From positions 1 to 64,000 of the forward strand of contig DUSF01000041.1 in NCBI GenBank assembly GCA_012842745.1: 64,000 bases of DNA, written 5' to 3'. Shown in pieces: positions 18,127 to 26,261 of the stretch (the first letter of the stretch is position 1; each line of letters starts with the position of its first letter). The notes under the pieces were generated by a model that saw only the letters and a program-made list of their open reading frames with translations, was not told the origin of the DNA and ran no database searches. The translations under genes and the position numbers were made by a program. This stretch comes from Bacillus sp. (in: firmicutes) (GTDB lineage: Bacteria > Bacillota > Bacilli > Bacillales > Bacillaceae_J).

Positions 18127-18831
18127 CTAATCGATTCTCTCATAATGAGAAAAACCTCTGCTTGATTTTATTAATTTATACGGAACTCCAACCTGTCTAA
18201 ATATTCTATCCTTTCCCAATGTCACAGATTTTGAACTATAACTATTAATAGACTCAAATTTAGCCTTTTTACCCATATCATCTAAGTGTTGAATCATTAA
18301 AGATTTTGGCATATTTATTTTTTTATCTTCGAGAAAAAATGTAAATGTGTCATCTAATAACATTGAATCTTTAACATCCAAAAATTGAACAAAACAACCT
18401 CGCTTGCCAAGCTGATTAATATGTATAAGTAATTGTTTTAATTTTTGAACATTATCATTCTCCAATTTCTCAATGTTAATGGCTACATATAGCGAGCCGT
18501 TGAATAAAACATACTCTCGCAGTGCAACGGATGAGGTAAATACTTGACTAGGATCCTCCGTTAAAACTTCTTTTCTTGACTCTTTAAGAATCTTTACAAA
18601 TGCATTTTGAACAGTTGCTTTTTTGGGCGGCTTAAAACGAATATCAAGTTCTTTAATCCATTTAAACTCTACTTCCCCATCTAGACCAATATGATAAGCG
18701 ACATTAATTAAAGCCATCTTAAATGCAAACATCGTCGGCAATAAATTTGTTTTTCCACCCGAACTTGTTGCTAATGAACTTTTCAAGGAAAATGGAGATG
18801 TAAAAGTGTATTCGGCTATTAGCCATTTCAT
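18127..18831 (-). CDS. cas5: Cas5, type I Cascade subunit
   Basis: Product of 234 residues. The place between cas7 and cas6 and the opening strand MKWLIAEYTFTSPFSLKS, a RAMP-like beta1, support Cas5. KPPKKATVQNAF near residue 73 and a C-terminal GVPYKLIKSSRGFSHYERID are also visible. It would bind the crRNA 5' handle and cap the Cas7 filament. Sequence similarity to well-known Cas5 groups is weak by eye, so the call leans on context. AAGGTGATGGA precedes the ATG. Confidence 0.75.
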   Translation of the reverse strand: MKWLIAEYTFTSPFSLKSSLATSSGGKTNLLPTMFAFKMALINVAYHIGLDGEVEFKWIKELDIRFKPPKKATVQNAFVKILKESRKEVLTEDPSQVFTSSVALREYVLFNGSLYVAINIEKLENDNVQKLKQLLIHINQLGKRGCFVQFLDVKDSMLLDDTFTFFLEDKKINMPKSLMIQHLDDMGKKAKFESINSYSSKSVTLGKDRIFRQVGVPYKLIKSSRGFSHYERID

Positions 18832-18842
18832 TCCATCACCTT

Positions 18843-19778
18843 CTAACCCAATTCTTGAATGAGATCAGTTATAAATTGAGTAAATTCAACCTGACTATCA
18901 AATTTCTTAGCCTCGATCTTACCCTCATAAATACGATTTAGCTGCCCAACAATGCCTGAGATTTCATCCCGATAGTTACGATTAAGTGCACTAATTGATG
19001 GTGCGGGTACTGTGGAATTTGAATAACTAAGAACACCTTCAAAACCTAGAATATGCGGATTTTGAGTATTTCGATGTGCACCTAATGGTTTAATAAACGT
19101 AAACATAACACTTTCAAGTAAAGCTTTAGCTCTGTTTATCCTTTCTTCTTCAGTTAATACATATTCCCTAGTAATATCATTAAAACCTATTCTGCTTAAT
19201 TCTAAATTTACAACAACAGCATATTTCCCTGAACTTGCTGGCCGATAAAAAATATTTTGCCCTAAATTAGCTCCAGATTCATCGCCCGAACCAGCCGCAC
19301 GATTATTATCAAATTTCACATGGAAATATGATTCTGTTCGAGTAGACTCCGGCGAGCCTACTAACCACCCAAACTCTACGACAGATTTTCTTGATACAGA
19401 CCTATTGTCCCTTGTAATCATAATTCCTTCTAAATCATCTACTGTACAATACGGTAATAATTGATCAATAATTTTTGTGCTATTTTTTTCTCCATCAAGT
19501 CTTTCAAAAAAAGCATCGTCTCTATTGATTCGATTAGCATCAAGCTTTTTACAACCATCACATAAAGATAATTCTTTATCGATTGACACATTTGCTAAAT
19601 GTTCTGCTTGAATGTGTTTTAACATATCACCACTAATTGCATTTACAACTTGAAGTTCGCCTTCTCCATCTACAATATGAACCATTCTCGTTTGTAATTG
19701 ATTACCTTCGCCACCCTCATTATTTAAAGCATGCATATCAAGTGTTAACAAACCTGAAATCGTTAAATTATTTATCAT
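18843..19778 (-). CDS. cas7: Cas7, DevR/Csa2-type Cascade backbone
   Basis: Product of 311 residues. The opening SGLLTLDMHALNNEGGEGNQ, then RMVHIVD and AISGDMLKHIQAEHL, is the clear DevR/Csa2 signature. A cluster CDGCKKLDANRINRDDAFF near residue 73 is the usual loop. Six or so copies should line the crRNA in the type I complex. Its start overlaps the end of cas8 by 4 bases (ATGA). The DevR-type Cas7 places the system near subtypes I-A/I-B. Confidence 0.92.
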   Translation of the reverse strand: MINNLTISGLLTLDMHALNNEGGEGNQLQTRMVHIVDGEGELQVVNAISGDMLKHIQAEHLANVSIDKELSLCDGCKKLDANRINRDDAFFERLDGEKNSTKIIDQLLPYCTVDDLEGIMITRDNRSVSRKSVVEFGWLVGSPESTRTESYFHVKFDNNRAAGSGDESGANLGQNIFYRPASSGKYAVVVNLELSRIGFNDITREYVLTEEERINRAKALLESVMFTFIKPLGAHRNTQNPHILGFEGVLSYSNSTVPAPSISALNRNYRDEISGIVGQLNRIYEGKIEAKKFDSQVEFTQFITDLIQELG

Positions 19779-21472
19779 TCCTCATTTCCTCCCTCACTTT
19801 TTTTAGATTTTCCATCATAACAGGATGCAGCCGCAACTAACATAAGGGCAATTGTTTCATGCCTTTTTGGGAATTGGCCAAATAAGCTAACAAAATCATT
19901 AAATGAATCTAATGAAACTAACAACCTTCCCTTGTAGTTTGCTCCTTTTTGTTCCATTTTCCGTGCCGTTTCACGGTTATATTCTGAAATAAAATCATTG
20001 ATTACACTGATAACTTGATCTTCAAATTTAGCTTTTCTTTTTATTTCTTGAAATAATCCATAGTGAATTTCATACTGTTGTTTCCCCTGTGATTTTCGAT
20101 ATTGTTCATTTACTGTTGCTTCTCGCATTGCTTTCGCAATTTCTTGAAAGCCCTTATTAGTAATGATTTCTTTATACATTTGACCCACTCTTTGACACAC
20201 TCCCTTCAAAATTTCAAAATTGTGTTGGGCAAAATACTTCTTTCGTTCTTTCTGGTTTAAATAGAGCCCTGCATAGGATGCCAAATATTCGAAAAATTTT
20301 TTCCATTCCGAGCTTGATAAAAAGTCTCTGTAAGTATTTAATAATTGCATCTCTTCATTTTTAGTTTCATCCAGCCTTTCCAAAACATTTTTATGATCTT
20401 GAGTTACATTCAACCATAAATCAGCATCTTTTTCATTGTTAATAGGAAACCAATCTGGGAAACTAATAAATGAATTGTTGATTAGTACCCTTCCAGAACC
20501 TAAACTTTTAAAATAAGCGCCTGATATACCCGAAATAATCGTTTTAGGTGTCATATCCATCATGGAAAATAAAAAATCATTGCTAGTTGTTGCATCAATG
20601 AACATCGCTGAATTTTTTACTAAAAACTCAACCATATTAAAAATGACTAAAATATCATTTCTAGCTGATGTATAATCTCTTTGTTTTAAAAAAGATTCAT
20701 GCATACTTTTTAAACCATCAACTGTCACATTATTAGGAACTAACGTTAAAAATTTCAGGTCATCCTTCATTGGATACGCATTCAATACTAAATTTGAACC
20801 AATAAATCGAAGCCATTCCTCAAACCAATCAACTAATTTAGAAGGTATCGAACTAACAGAAATTGACTGTGCTTTTGCTTTGTTAACGCCTTTACCAATA
20901 ATCGGGTTATATGCTTGAACAGCTGATACAGATGGTTTAAATACCTCTTTATCAATAGCTTGTTGTTCAAGAGAGGAATAAACATTTAATCTTTCAATTA
21001 TCGTTTGTTTCAAATCACTTTGTGAGACAGATTGAATCTCTTTATATAATTTATTGCTTGTGCCAAGTGCCTGCAAAACCCTTAAACTTTGCATTAACAA
21101 GTAAATAGGAGCTGGTGGTAGAGGTGCTTCTTCAGCATCATCACTTAAGTTAACTTTAGATTTTTTTCTCTCCCTTTCAGCCTTATATAATTCTTGTTCT
21201 CTATAATATTTAAAATTTTGAACTGGTGCTCCTTCTTCATTTTCTGCAAATTGAATATATTCAAACCCAGGATTTAGCTTTAATTCTCCAATATCCATTT
21301 GCTCGTAGTCAATTTCCTCAGGCAAAAAACATTTAAAGTAACCAGACTGCTCTTTAATTTGAATATCATTTCTATAAAAGAGTATGGATAACAGCTTTGC
21401 TAGTCCTACAGCCGCCAACGCATCACCATAACTTCCGAATTTTTTTTGAATATAAAATACCGTTTCACCCAT
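19775..21472 (-). CDS. cas8: Cas8-like large subunit of the type I complex
   Basis: Product of 565 residues. I recognise no catalytic motif; the call comes from size, mostly helical make-up and position between cas3 and the DevR-type cas7. The start MGETVFYIQKKFGSYGDALA and an asparagine- and lysine-rich C-terminus are visible. Cas8 normally recognises the PAM and recruits Cas3. The exact subtype (Cas8a or Cas8b group) cannot be settled by eye. It starts 12 bases after cas3 with GGAGGTGATTCA before ATG. Confidence 0.7.
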   Translation of the reverse strand: MGETVFYIQKKFGSYGDALAAVGLAKLLSILFYRNDIQIKEQSGYFKCFLPEEIDYEQMDIGELKLNPGFEYIQFAENEEGAPVQNFKYYREQELYKAERERKKSKVNLSDDAEEAPLPPAPIYLLMQSLRVLQALGTSNKLYKEIQSVSQSDLKQTIIERLNVYSSLEQQAIDKEVFKPSVSAVQAYNPIIGKGVNKAKAQSISVSSIPSKLVDWFEEWLRFIGSNLVLNAYPMKDDLKFLTLVPNNVTVDGLKSMHESFLKQRDYTSARNDILVIFNMVEFLVKNSAMFIDATTSNDFLFSMMDMTPKTIISGISGAYFKSLGSGRVLINNSFISFPDWFPINNEKDADLWLNVTQDHKNVLERLDETKNEEMQLLNTYRDFLSSSEWKKFFEYLASYAGLYLNQKERKKYFAQHNFEILKGVCQRVGQMYKEIITNKGFQEIAKAMREATVNEQYRKSQGKQQYEIHYGLFQEIKRKAKFEDQVISVINDFISEYNRETARKMEQKGANYKGRLLVSLDSFNDFVSLFGQFPKRHETIALMLVAAASCYDGKSKKSEGGNEE

Positions 21473-21483
21473 TGAATCACCTC

Positions 21484-23811
21484 CTAGATTTTTTCTTGTT
21501 GGGATAATTGATCAGCCAGTCTTAGCCTTCTACTAAAATACCAGTACAATTGCCAACCTAATTTCAGATTCTCTGAAGGAGTTACTGCAAACTTTTCACA
21601 TCTAGTTGCTCTAGCTGGCCCCTCCTCCGTAATCAAATGCACTTCATCATCAATAAGCCCTTTTAAACTTTTTTCAATTACTTTTGGTGCATCATCTACC
21701 ATACAATACTCTTCCATCTTTTTAGTGTAAGCTCCATGATGTCTTTTTATGGCTGTATACATTGATAGGATTATTTGTGGGGCAATTTCTTTATCTACTT
21801 GTAATTTTTTTATCTGCAATTCTAAAATTGGAAGAACTGCATATGCCCCTTCAGCCGCATGTGGAACTCTTTTATATTCTTTCTCTTTTAGTAAGTGATA
21901 AGGGTTTGATGAGTCAAAATCAGTATGTACTAAATACTCTTTCGTTTTATCACCAATAATTTCCTGCTGCCATTTTTGATAAGCTATGACATTTTTATGA
22001 ATTAGTTTTCCAGCATCATGCAAAGCTCCAACTAATTCAGCTAGTATATTTAGTGATGTTGAACTGCTATTTAATATTTTTTCAAATTGGCTATTTATAA
22101 CATTATATTTTTCATCAAAACTACGTATTTTTTTCCTAACATCTAAAGCATGTTCCACATACGTTTCCTTTTTATATGAGAATCTTTCTTTTTTCTCAAT
22201 TTCTGTAATAGTTTCCTTTGAAATAAAATCTCCTTCATCTAAAGAGAAGCCTATTTTTTTACTATAGCTGGCTAATCTAGATGATATTGCAACAAGTAAA
22301 TGATTATGTATATTTTTTATATCTTCTAATGGTTTCCATTGTACTTCTTTAGAATACTTTCTTTCAGAATCACCAGGAAATTCTAGATAAAAAATGGACT
22401 TACTCATGTCTTCAACTTTTCTTAAATAATTTAGCAAAGTACTATAGGGAATTGAAAAGTACTCTGGTTTTTTATACAGATCAAGCTTCCATGGCTCTGG
22501 ATGAATAATAACTTGAATGTTATCTACATCCCTAATTAAATCTTTAATGGATGAACGATGACCTTCATTTTGTGTCGTTGTAACCATCTCTCGAACTTTA
22601 CTAAAAGATAAGCTGTTTAATAACTCCTCTTCACGATTTGAGTGAATAGTTTCTACCATTTTTGCTTCCTCAACAGCCGTCATTAATAACGGAGTACTTT
22701 CTTTTAAATAAACACTAGTTTTATTTACTAAATCTTGATTATATGGCAAAGGATTTTCTATTTTATGAACAAATACCTTACCGATGAATTCTCCATATCT
22801 TTCACATCTGCCTATTCTTTGAATAAGTGCATTTGCAGGACATAGTTCAGAAATTAAAACGGAGGCTGAGATATCCAATCCGACCTCTACAACTTGATTT
22901 GCTATTACAATTATTTCTTTGTTTGAGCTACGTTTTAGAGCATCCTTTATTTCGAGCTCTAAAGTCTCCCTATCTTCTTTAAGAAATCGAGCATGTAGGC
23001 AAATTATTTCTACGTTGCATTTCCCTTCTTTTAACTTTACTACCAATTCATTGTATAACTCTTGAACTTTCTTAACAGTGTTCACAACAACTAATGTTCG
23101 ATCTTTATGTTGCTGTAAAATTACCTCAGCATTTATTAGCCGTTCATCCCAATTAACTTCCCTTTTCCTTACTGCATTCATAGATGTTTGTAAATGAACG
23201 ATTTCCTGGCCTGGTACAACTTGATACTTACCTTTAATTTTACTAGAGATAGCACTTAGATATTTTTCTGTTGCTGTTGCAGTCATCATACAAGTTCGAA
23301 CAAAAGGAGATAGAAATGCTATCATATCTATATAGGTTGCTAACGATTTATCTACATCAAGTAAATGGAACTCATCTAAAACAATATAAGATCCTAAAAA
23401 AGCACCAGGTGCGATGTTACTGGCATTTCTAGATGTTCCATAAGAAAGGCCAAGATAGGCTGCTAATATTTGATCAATGGTTGTAACAATGACGTCTCCC
23501 TCAAAGTATGGGTCCTCATTTTGTCCACCCATTTGAACAGTTACTTTCAAATCTCTTTTTTCCAATATAGGTTTTATTGTATTTGCTATGGCTGTTACTA
23601 AAGTTCGTTGCGGCAATACATAAAACATACGATCCGCAAACTGTATATTATTTTCTTTTGCATAAACAAATGGAACAACGCTCATCCATGTCTTTCCAGA
23701 GCCTGTCGGGGCTGTAATTAATTGTTTTTCATTATCTAAGATTTCATTAATAGCTCGTAGCTGGAATGGATAAGGATAATGACCAGTTATTTGTTTAAAT
23801 AAAGATTCCAT
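21484..23811 (-). CDS. cas3: Cas3 helicase-nuclease with C-terminal HD domain
   Basis: Product of 775 residues. The helicase comes first: Walker A APTGSGKT at 34-41, DEFH at about 146-149, MTATAT shortly after and QRIGRCER near residue 335. The HD nuclease follows in the last 250 residues, with VEHALDV near 550, LHDAGKL near 596 and KRHHGAY near 690. Most Cas3 proteins have HD at the N-terminus, so the order is reversed. It unwinds and degrades DNA marked by Cascade. It is the first gene of the effector operon, with AAGGAGGAGTTAG before ATG. A small CCCC-GTTTTA-GGGG stem lies just upstream. Confidence 0.92.
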   Translation of the reverse strand: MESLFKQITGHYPYPFQLRAINEILDNEKQLITAPTGSGKTWMSVVPFVYAKENNIQFADRMFYVLPQRTLVTAIANTIKPILEKRDLKVTVQMGGQNEDPYFEGDVIVTTIDQILAAYLGLSYGTSRNASNIAPGAFLGSYIVLDEFHLLDVDKSLATYIDMIAFLSPFVRTCMMTATATEKYLSAISSKIKGKYQVVPGQEIVHLQTSMNAVRKREVNWDERLINAEVILQQHKDRTLVVVNTVKKVQELYNELVVKLKEGKCNVEIICLHARFLKEDRETLELEIKDALKRSSNKEIIVIANQVVEVGLDISASVLISELCPANALIQRIGRCERYGEFIGKVFVHKIENPLPYNQDLVNKTSVYLKESTPLLMTAVEEAKMVETIHSNREEELLNSLSFSKVREMVTTTQNEGHRSSIKDLIRDVDNIQVIIHPEPWKLDLYKKPEYFSIPYSTLLNYLRKVEDMSKSIFYLEFPGDSERKYSKEVQWKPLEDIKNIHNHLLVAISSRLASYSKKIGFSLDEGDFISKETITEIEKKERFSYKKETYVEHALDVRKKIRSFDEKYNVINSQFEKILNSSSTSLNILAELVGALHDAGKLIHKNVIAYQKWQQEIIGDKTKEYLVHTDFDSSNPYHLLKEKEYKRVPHAAEGAYAVLPILELQIKKLQVDKEIAPQIILSMYTAIKRHHGAYTKKMEEYCMVDDAPKVIEKSLKGLIDDEVHLITEEGPARATRCEKFAVTPSENLKLGWQLYWYFSRRLRLADQLSQQEKI

Positions 23812-23977
23812 CTAACTCCTCCTTTTCTTAATCCCCTAAAACGGGGCAAAAAACATTGATATTCAAAAAGAATTAATTACTTTTTCAATTCTCAAGATGA
23901 GTATTACACAATCAAAATGGCAATAATTAAGTTTAGAAAGAAGAGATTTAACCTCTTCTTTCTGGAGTGTTCTTCCT

Positions 23978-24016
23978 GCGCTAAGATAAAAAACTATCTT
24001 AGCGCCTTTTTTTGTT
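23978..24016 (+). terminator. Strong hairpin with plus-strand T tract
   Basis: GCGCTAAGATA (23978-23988) pairs perfectly with TATCTTAGCGC (23995-24005) and is followed on the plus strand by CTTTTTTT. As a terminator it would stop transcripts running antisense out of cas3 toward jetA. It also overlaps the stop codon of the 32-codon minus-strand ORF, where no U tract follows. A second stem, AAAGAAGAG/CTCTTCTTT, lies at 23937-23961. Confidence 0.7.
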
Positions 24017-24097
24017 TTGTTTTGGACTCCCTCGATGATAATCAAACTTAAAGGAAAAATCTAAAGCAATATTTCCCCCATTATTATTTTGTTTCAT
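23999..24097 (-). CDS. Candidate 32-residue small protein upstream of cas3
   Basis: An ORF of 32 codons begins at ATG 24097, preceded by a perfect AGGAGGTGA with six bases spacing. The product starts MKQNNNGGNIALDFSF and ends in a basic tail, KQNKKRR; there is no membrane segment. It is read in the same direction as cas3, about 190 bases upstream, and its stop lies inside a perfect hairpin. I do not recognise it. It could be a leader peptide, a small toxin-like peptide or chance, but the ribosome site is better than most here. The rest of 23812-24391 holds promoters only. Confidence 0.45.
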   Translation of the reverse strand: MKQNNNGGNIALDFSFKFDYHRGSPKQNKKRR

Positions 24098-24391
24098 CTA
24101 ATTCACCTCCTACACGATTAGTTATATCCTTAATCTATATATAAAATACATACTATTATAAATTAATTATTTACTGGGTAATTAATTGGATTTAAAGTGT
24201 TTATTAAGTATTTGTTTCATGAAAATTAGCTTTGTAATAATTCCAGATTCAATCACTTGAAACTAAAAACACATTACTTCTAAATTATACCTCTTTTTTA
24301 TAAAGGCGTTTCTACCTTTCTAAAAATTCCATGTATAAAACCCCTCACTCTAGTAAACCCTAATAACAGCTTTCACGGAGGTGATTTTCTA

Positions 24392-25609
24392 TTGGAAGTA
24401 CAACAAATTAATAAAATCCCAGAAATCGAATATACGAAAGGCTTTTCGTATTTATTTCATCTATTAAGTCACTTGACAAGTTCTAAAAGCATGTTTGAAC
24501 ACAAGATTCATTTAATTATGGAATTATCACGAAGTTCTACTAGTTCAACATTTTCAAAGGTAGATATTGAGTCCATGCTTCCGCAGTATCCTTCCCGAGA
24601 CCTTGAATCTATTGTTCAAAGCATGATTGATGGCGGCTGGCTTAAGCGGGAAGAAGGAACAGTAAGCTACCAATTTACTAAACCTGGGCTATTGATTACA
24701 CGTTTTCTGCCATTTTTATATCAAGGAGATCAATTGGATGATCAAGCCTTTCAATCAGCTTTGAAAGAAATGATGAATGCCGCTGAAAAAATGAACTTAA
24801 GTCTTACATCACTTGAATTCATGAGAGACCAAGCCATTCATTCCGTACAGAGAAATATTGAAGAAATAAAAGGAGCTTTAATTTCAAAAAACGAGGAAAA
24901 AATCTATGAAGCTAGACAGAAGCTTGATACATTCCTTGAAAATATTGATGATTTCTTAAAAAGATTTAAGCAAATTAATGATTTCAAACGGCTAAATAAT
25001 ATGACTATCACAGAGAGTGACAAAAAACCAATAGAATTCTTACTCTCACTTGAATTAAAAATTAATGAGTTACTTGATTACCGTCGCCAATCATTACTTA
25101 ATTCGATATCCATTGGCAATGGAATTTTCACTAAAAAAGATATCGACCGCTTTATTTATCAATCTTCTTTTAAAGATTTATCTATATTTTTAAATGACAT
25201 AATATATATGCCATCGCAAACACAATGGATTGATGAAGATGAGCTTATGGATTCCTTAGACCAATTTTTATCCAACCTAAAACCATTAAATTCAAAAAGA
25301 AGAATTAGCAAGCGAGTATTTGGTTCTCATGAGGAGCCAAAAATGTTTTCTCAATCTTATTTGGATAAAACAAACATAGTTTTGCAGAAGATATTCCTAG
25401 GTCAAGAGGAAATTTCATTAGAGCAGTATTTACTCCAATTCGATAACAAAGTTGATATATTTATGCATTTTGCAGCTTTATGTTTTTTAGATTCAAAAAA
25501 ATTATCAATATATCAACTGCAAACAACAAAAAAAGCAAAAACAGTTGAGAATAGACTACTTACAACAGTCTCTATTGCATCAATTAGGAGGAGAGATTCA
25601 AGTGAATAA
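24392..25609 (+). CDS. jetA: JetA, Wadjet kleisin-like subunit
   Basis: Product of 405 residues starting at TTG, with GGAGGTGA upstream. It shows a winged-helix-like N-terminal region (TKGFSYLFHLLSHL, then MLPQYPSRDLESIVQSMIDG) and a long helical middle, as expected of the kleisin of an MukB-like SMC system. It lacks the features I associate with the DUF3375 JetA of type I Wadjet, so this is probably another Wadjet type. JetA bridges the JetC heads and binds JetB. The next gene starts inside its last codons. Confidence 0.78.
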   Translation: MEVQQINKIPEIEYTKGFSYLFHLLSHLTSSKSMFEHKIHLIMELSRSSTSSTFSKVDIESMLPQYPSRDLESIVQSMIDGGWLKREEGTVSYQFTKPGLLITRFLPFLYQGDQLDDQAFQSALKEMMNAAEKMNLSLTSLEFMRDQAIHSVQRNIEEIKGALISKNEEKIYEARQKLDTFLENIDDFLKRFKQINDFKRLNNMTITESDKKPIEFLLSLELKINELLDYRRQSLLNSISIGNGIFTKKDIDRFIYQSSFKDLSIFLNDIIYMPSQTQWIDEDELMDSLDQFLSNLKPLNSKRRISKRVFGSHEEPKMFSQSYLDKTNIVLQKIFLGQEEISLEQYLLQFDNKVDIFMHFAALCFLDSKKLSIYQLQTTKKAKTVENRLLTTVSIASIRRRDSSE

Positions 25610-26261
25610 TTTTTATGATATAACACCAGAAGAAGTGTGCGCTGTATTAACAATCCAACCCGTACCGAAACATATTTTACCACAACTTGATTATGACGAC
25701 CTTTTGAGACAAAAAGTGATTCATTCACTTAGTGAAACAGGCTATGAATTTATTGATGATTCTCTGGCAGGTTACTATGATGCTAGATTGAAAAAAGAAA
25801 TTCGTTCAACAAGGCCTATCATGGATCAAAAATTGAGCGGTAACCAACTTAATGTCAGCCATAAAGCAGTTATTGTAATTTTATGGTGTCTTTTAGTTTT
25901 ACCACGTATTGACCCTATGATTCGGAAAGAATTAAGGAAGCCTTTGACGGTTGCCGAAGATCAATTATATGAAAATTTCAAACAACATATCGGTGCAAAG
26001 AAAAATCTTAAAAGGATTATAACAATACTCCGCAAGCAACAATTTCTTGAATATTCTTCAAAAATGAAAGCTTATATAGCTGGTCCAAGGTTATTTACAG
26101 CTATTGATTCAAACATTATGTATGAACGGGTCAAAACTCATATGATTCACTTTTTAGTAACTGAACAAGAAAAACAGCGAACTGCATTAAACACAAGCTT
26201 CCAAAATTATGCCCTAGCGCTTAAGGAGGATGAAGCAAATGAGCAGTATAAAAATGCCTAA
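25602..26261 (+). CDS. jetB: JetB, Wadjet KITE-like subunit
   Basis: Product of 219 residues. GTG at 25602 follows AGGAGGAGAGATTCA, a better start than the ATG at 25545, which has no ribosome site and lies deep in jetA. It has a winged-helix-type arrangement (ITPEEVCAVLTIQ near the start, then AVIVILWCLLVLPRIDP and a helical tail) typical of small SMC partners. It is coupled to jetA by an 8-base overlap and to jetC by a 23-base overlap. The role is from context. Confidence 0.78.
   Translation: MNNFYDITPEEVCAVLTIQPVPKHILPQLDYDDLLRQKVIHSLSETGYEFIDDSLAGYYDARLKKEIRSTRPIMDQKLSGNQLNVSHKAVIVILWCLLVLPRIDPMIRKELRKPLTVAEDQLYENFKQHIGAKKNLKRIITILRKQQFLEYSSKMKAYIAGPRLFTAIDSNIMYERVKTHMIHFLVTEQEKQRTALNTSFQNYALALKEDEANEQYKNA

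Noticed and set aside
23863-24045. Minus-strand ORF of 60 codons upstream of cas3
   Set aside because: It runs through the strong hairpin and has no ribosome site. The 32-codon ORF in another frame is better supported.
25545-25601. Upstream jetB start adding 19 residues
   Set aside because: No ribosome site, while GTG at 25602 has AGGAGGAG at proper spacing.
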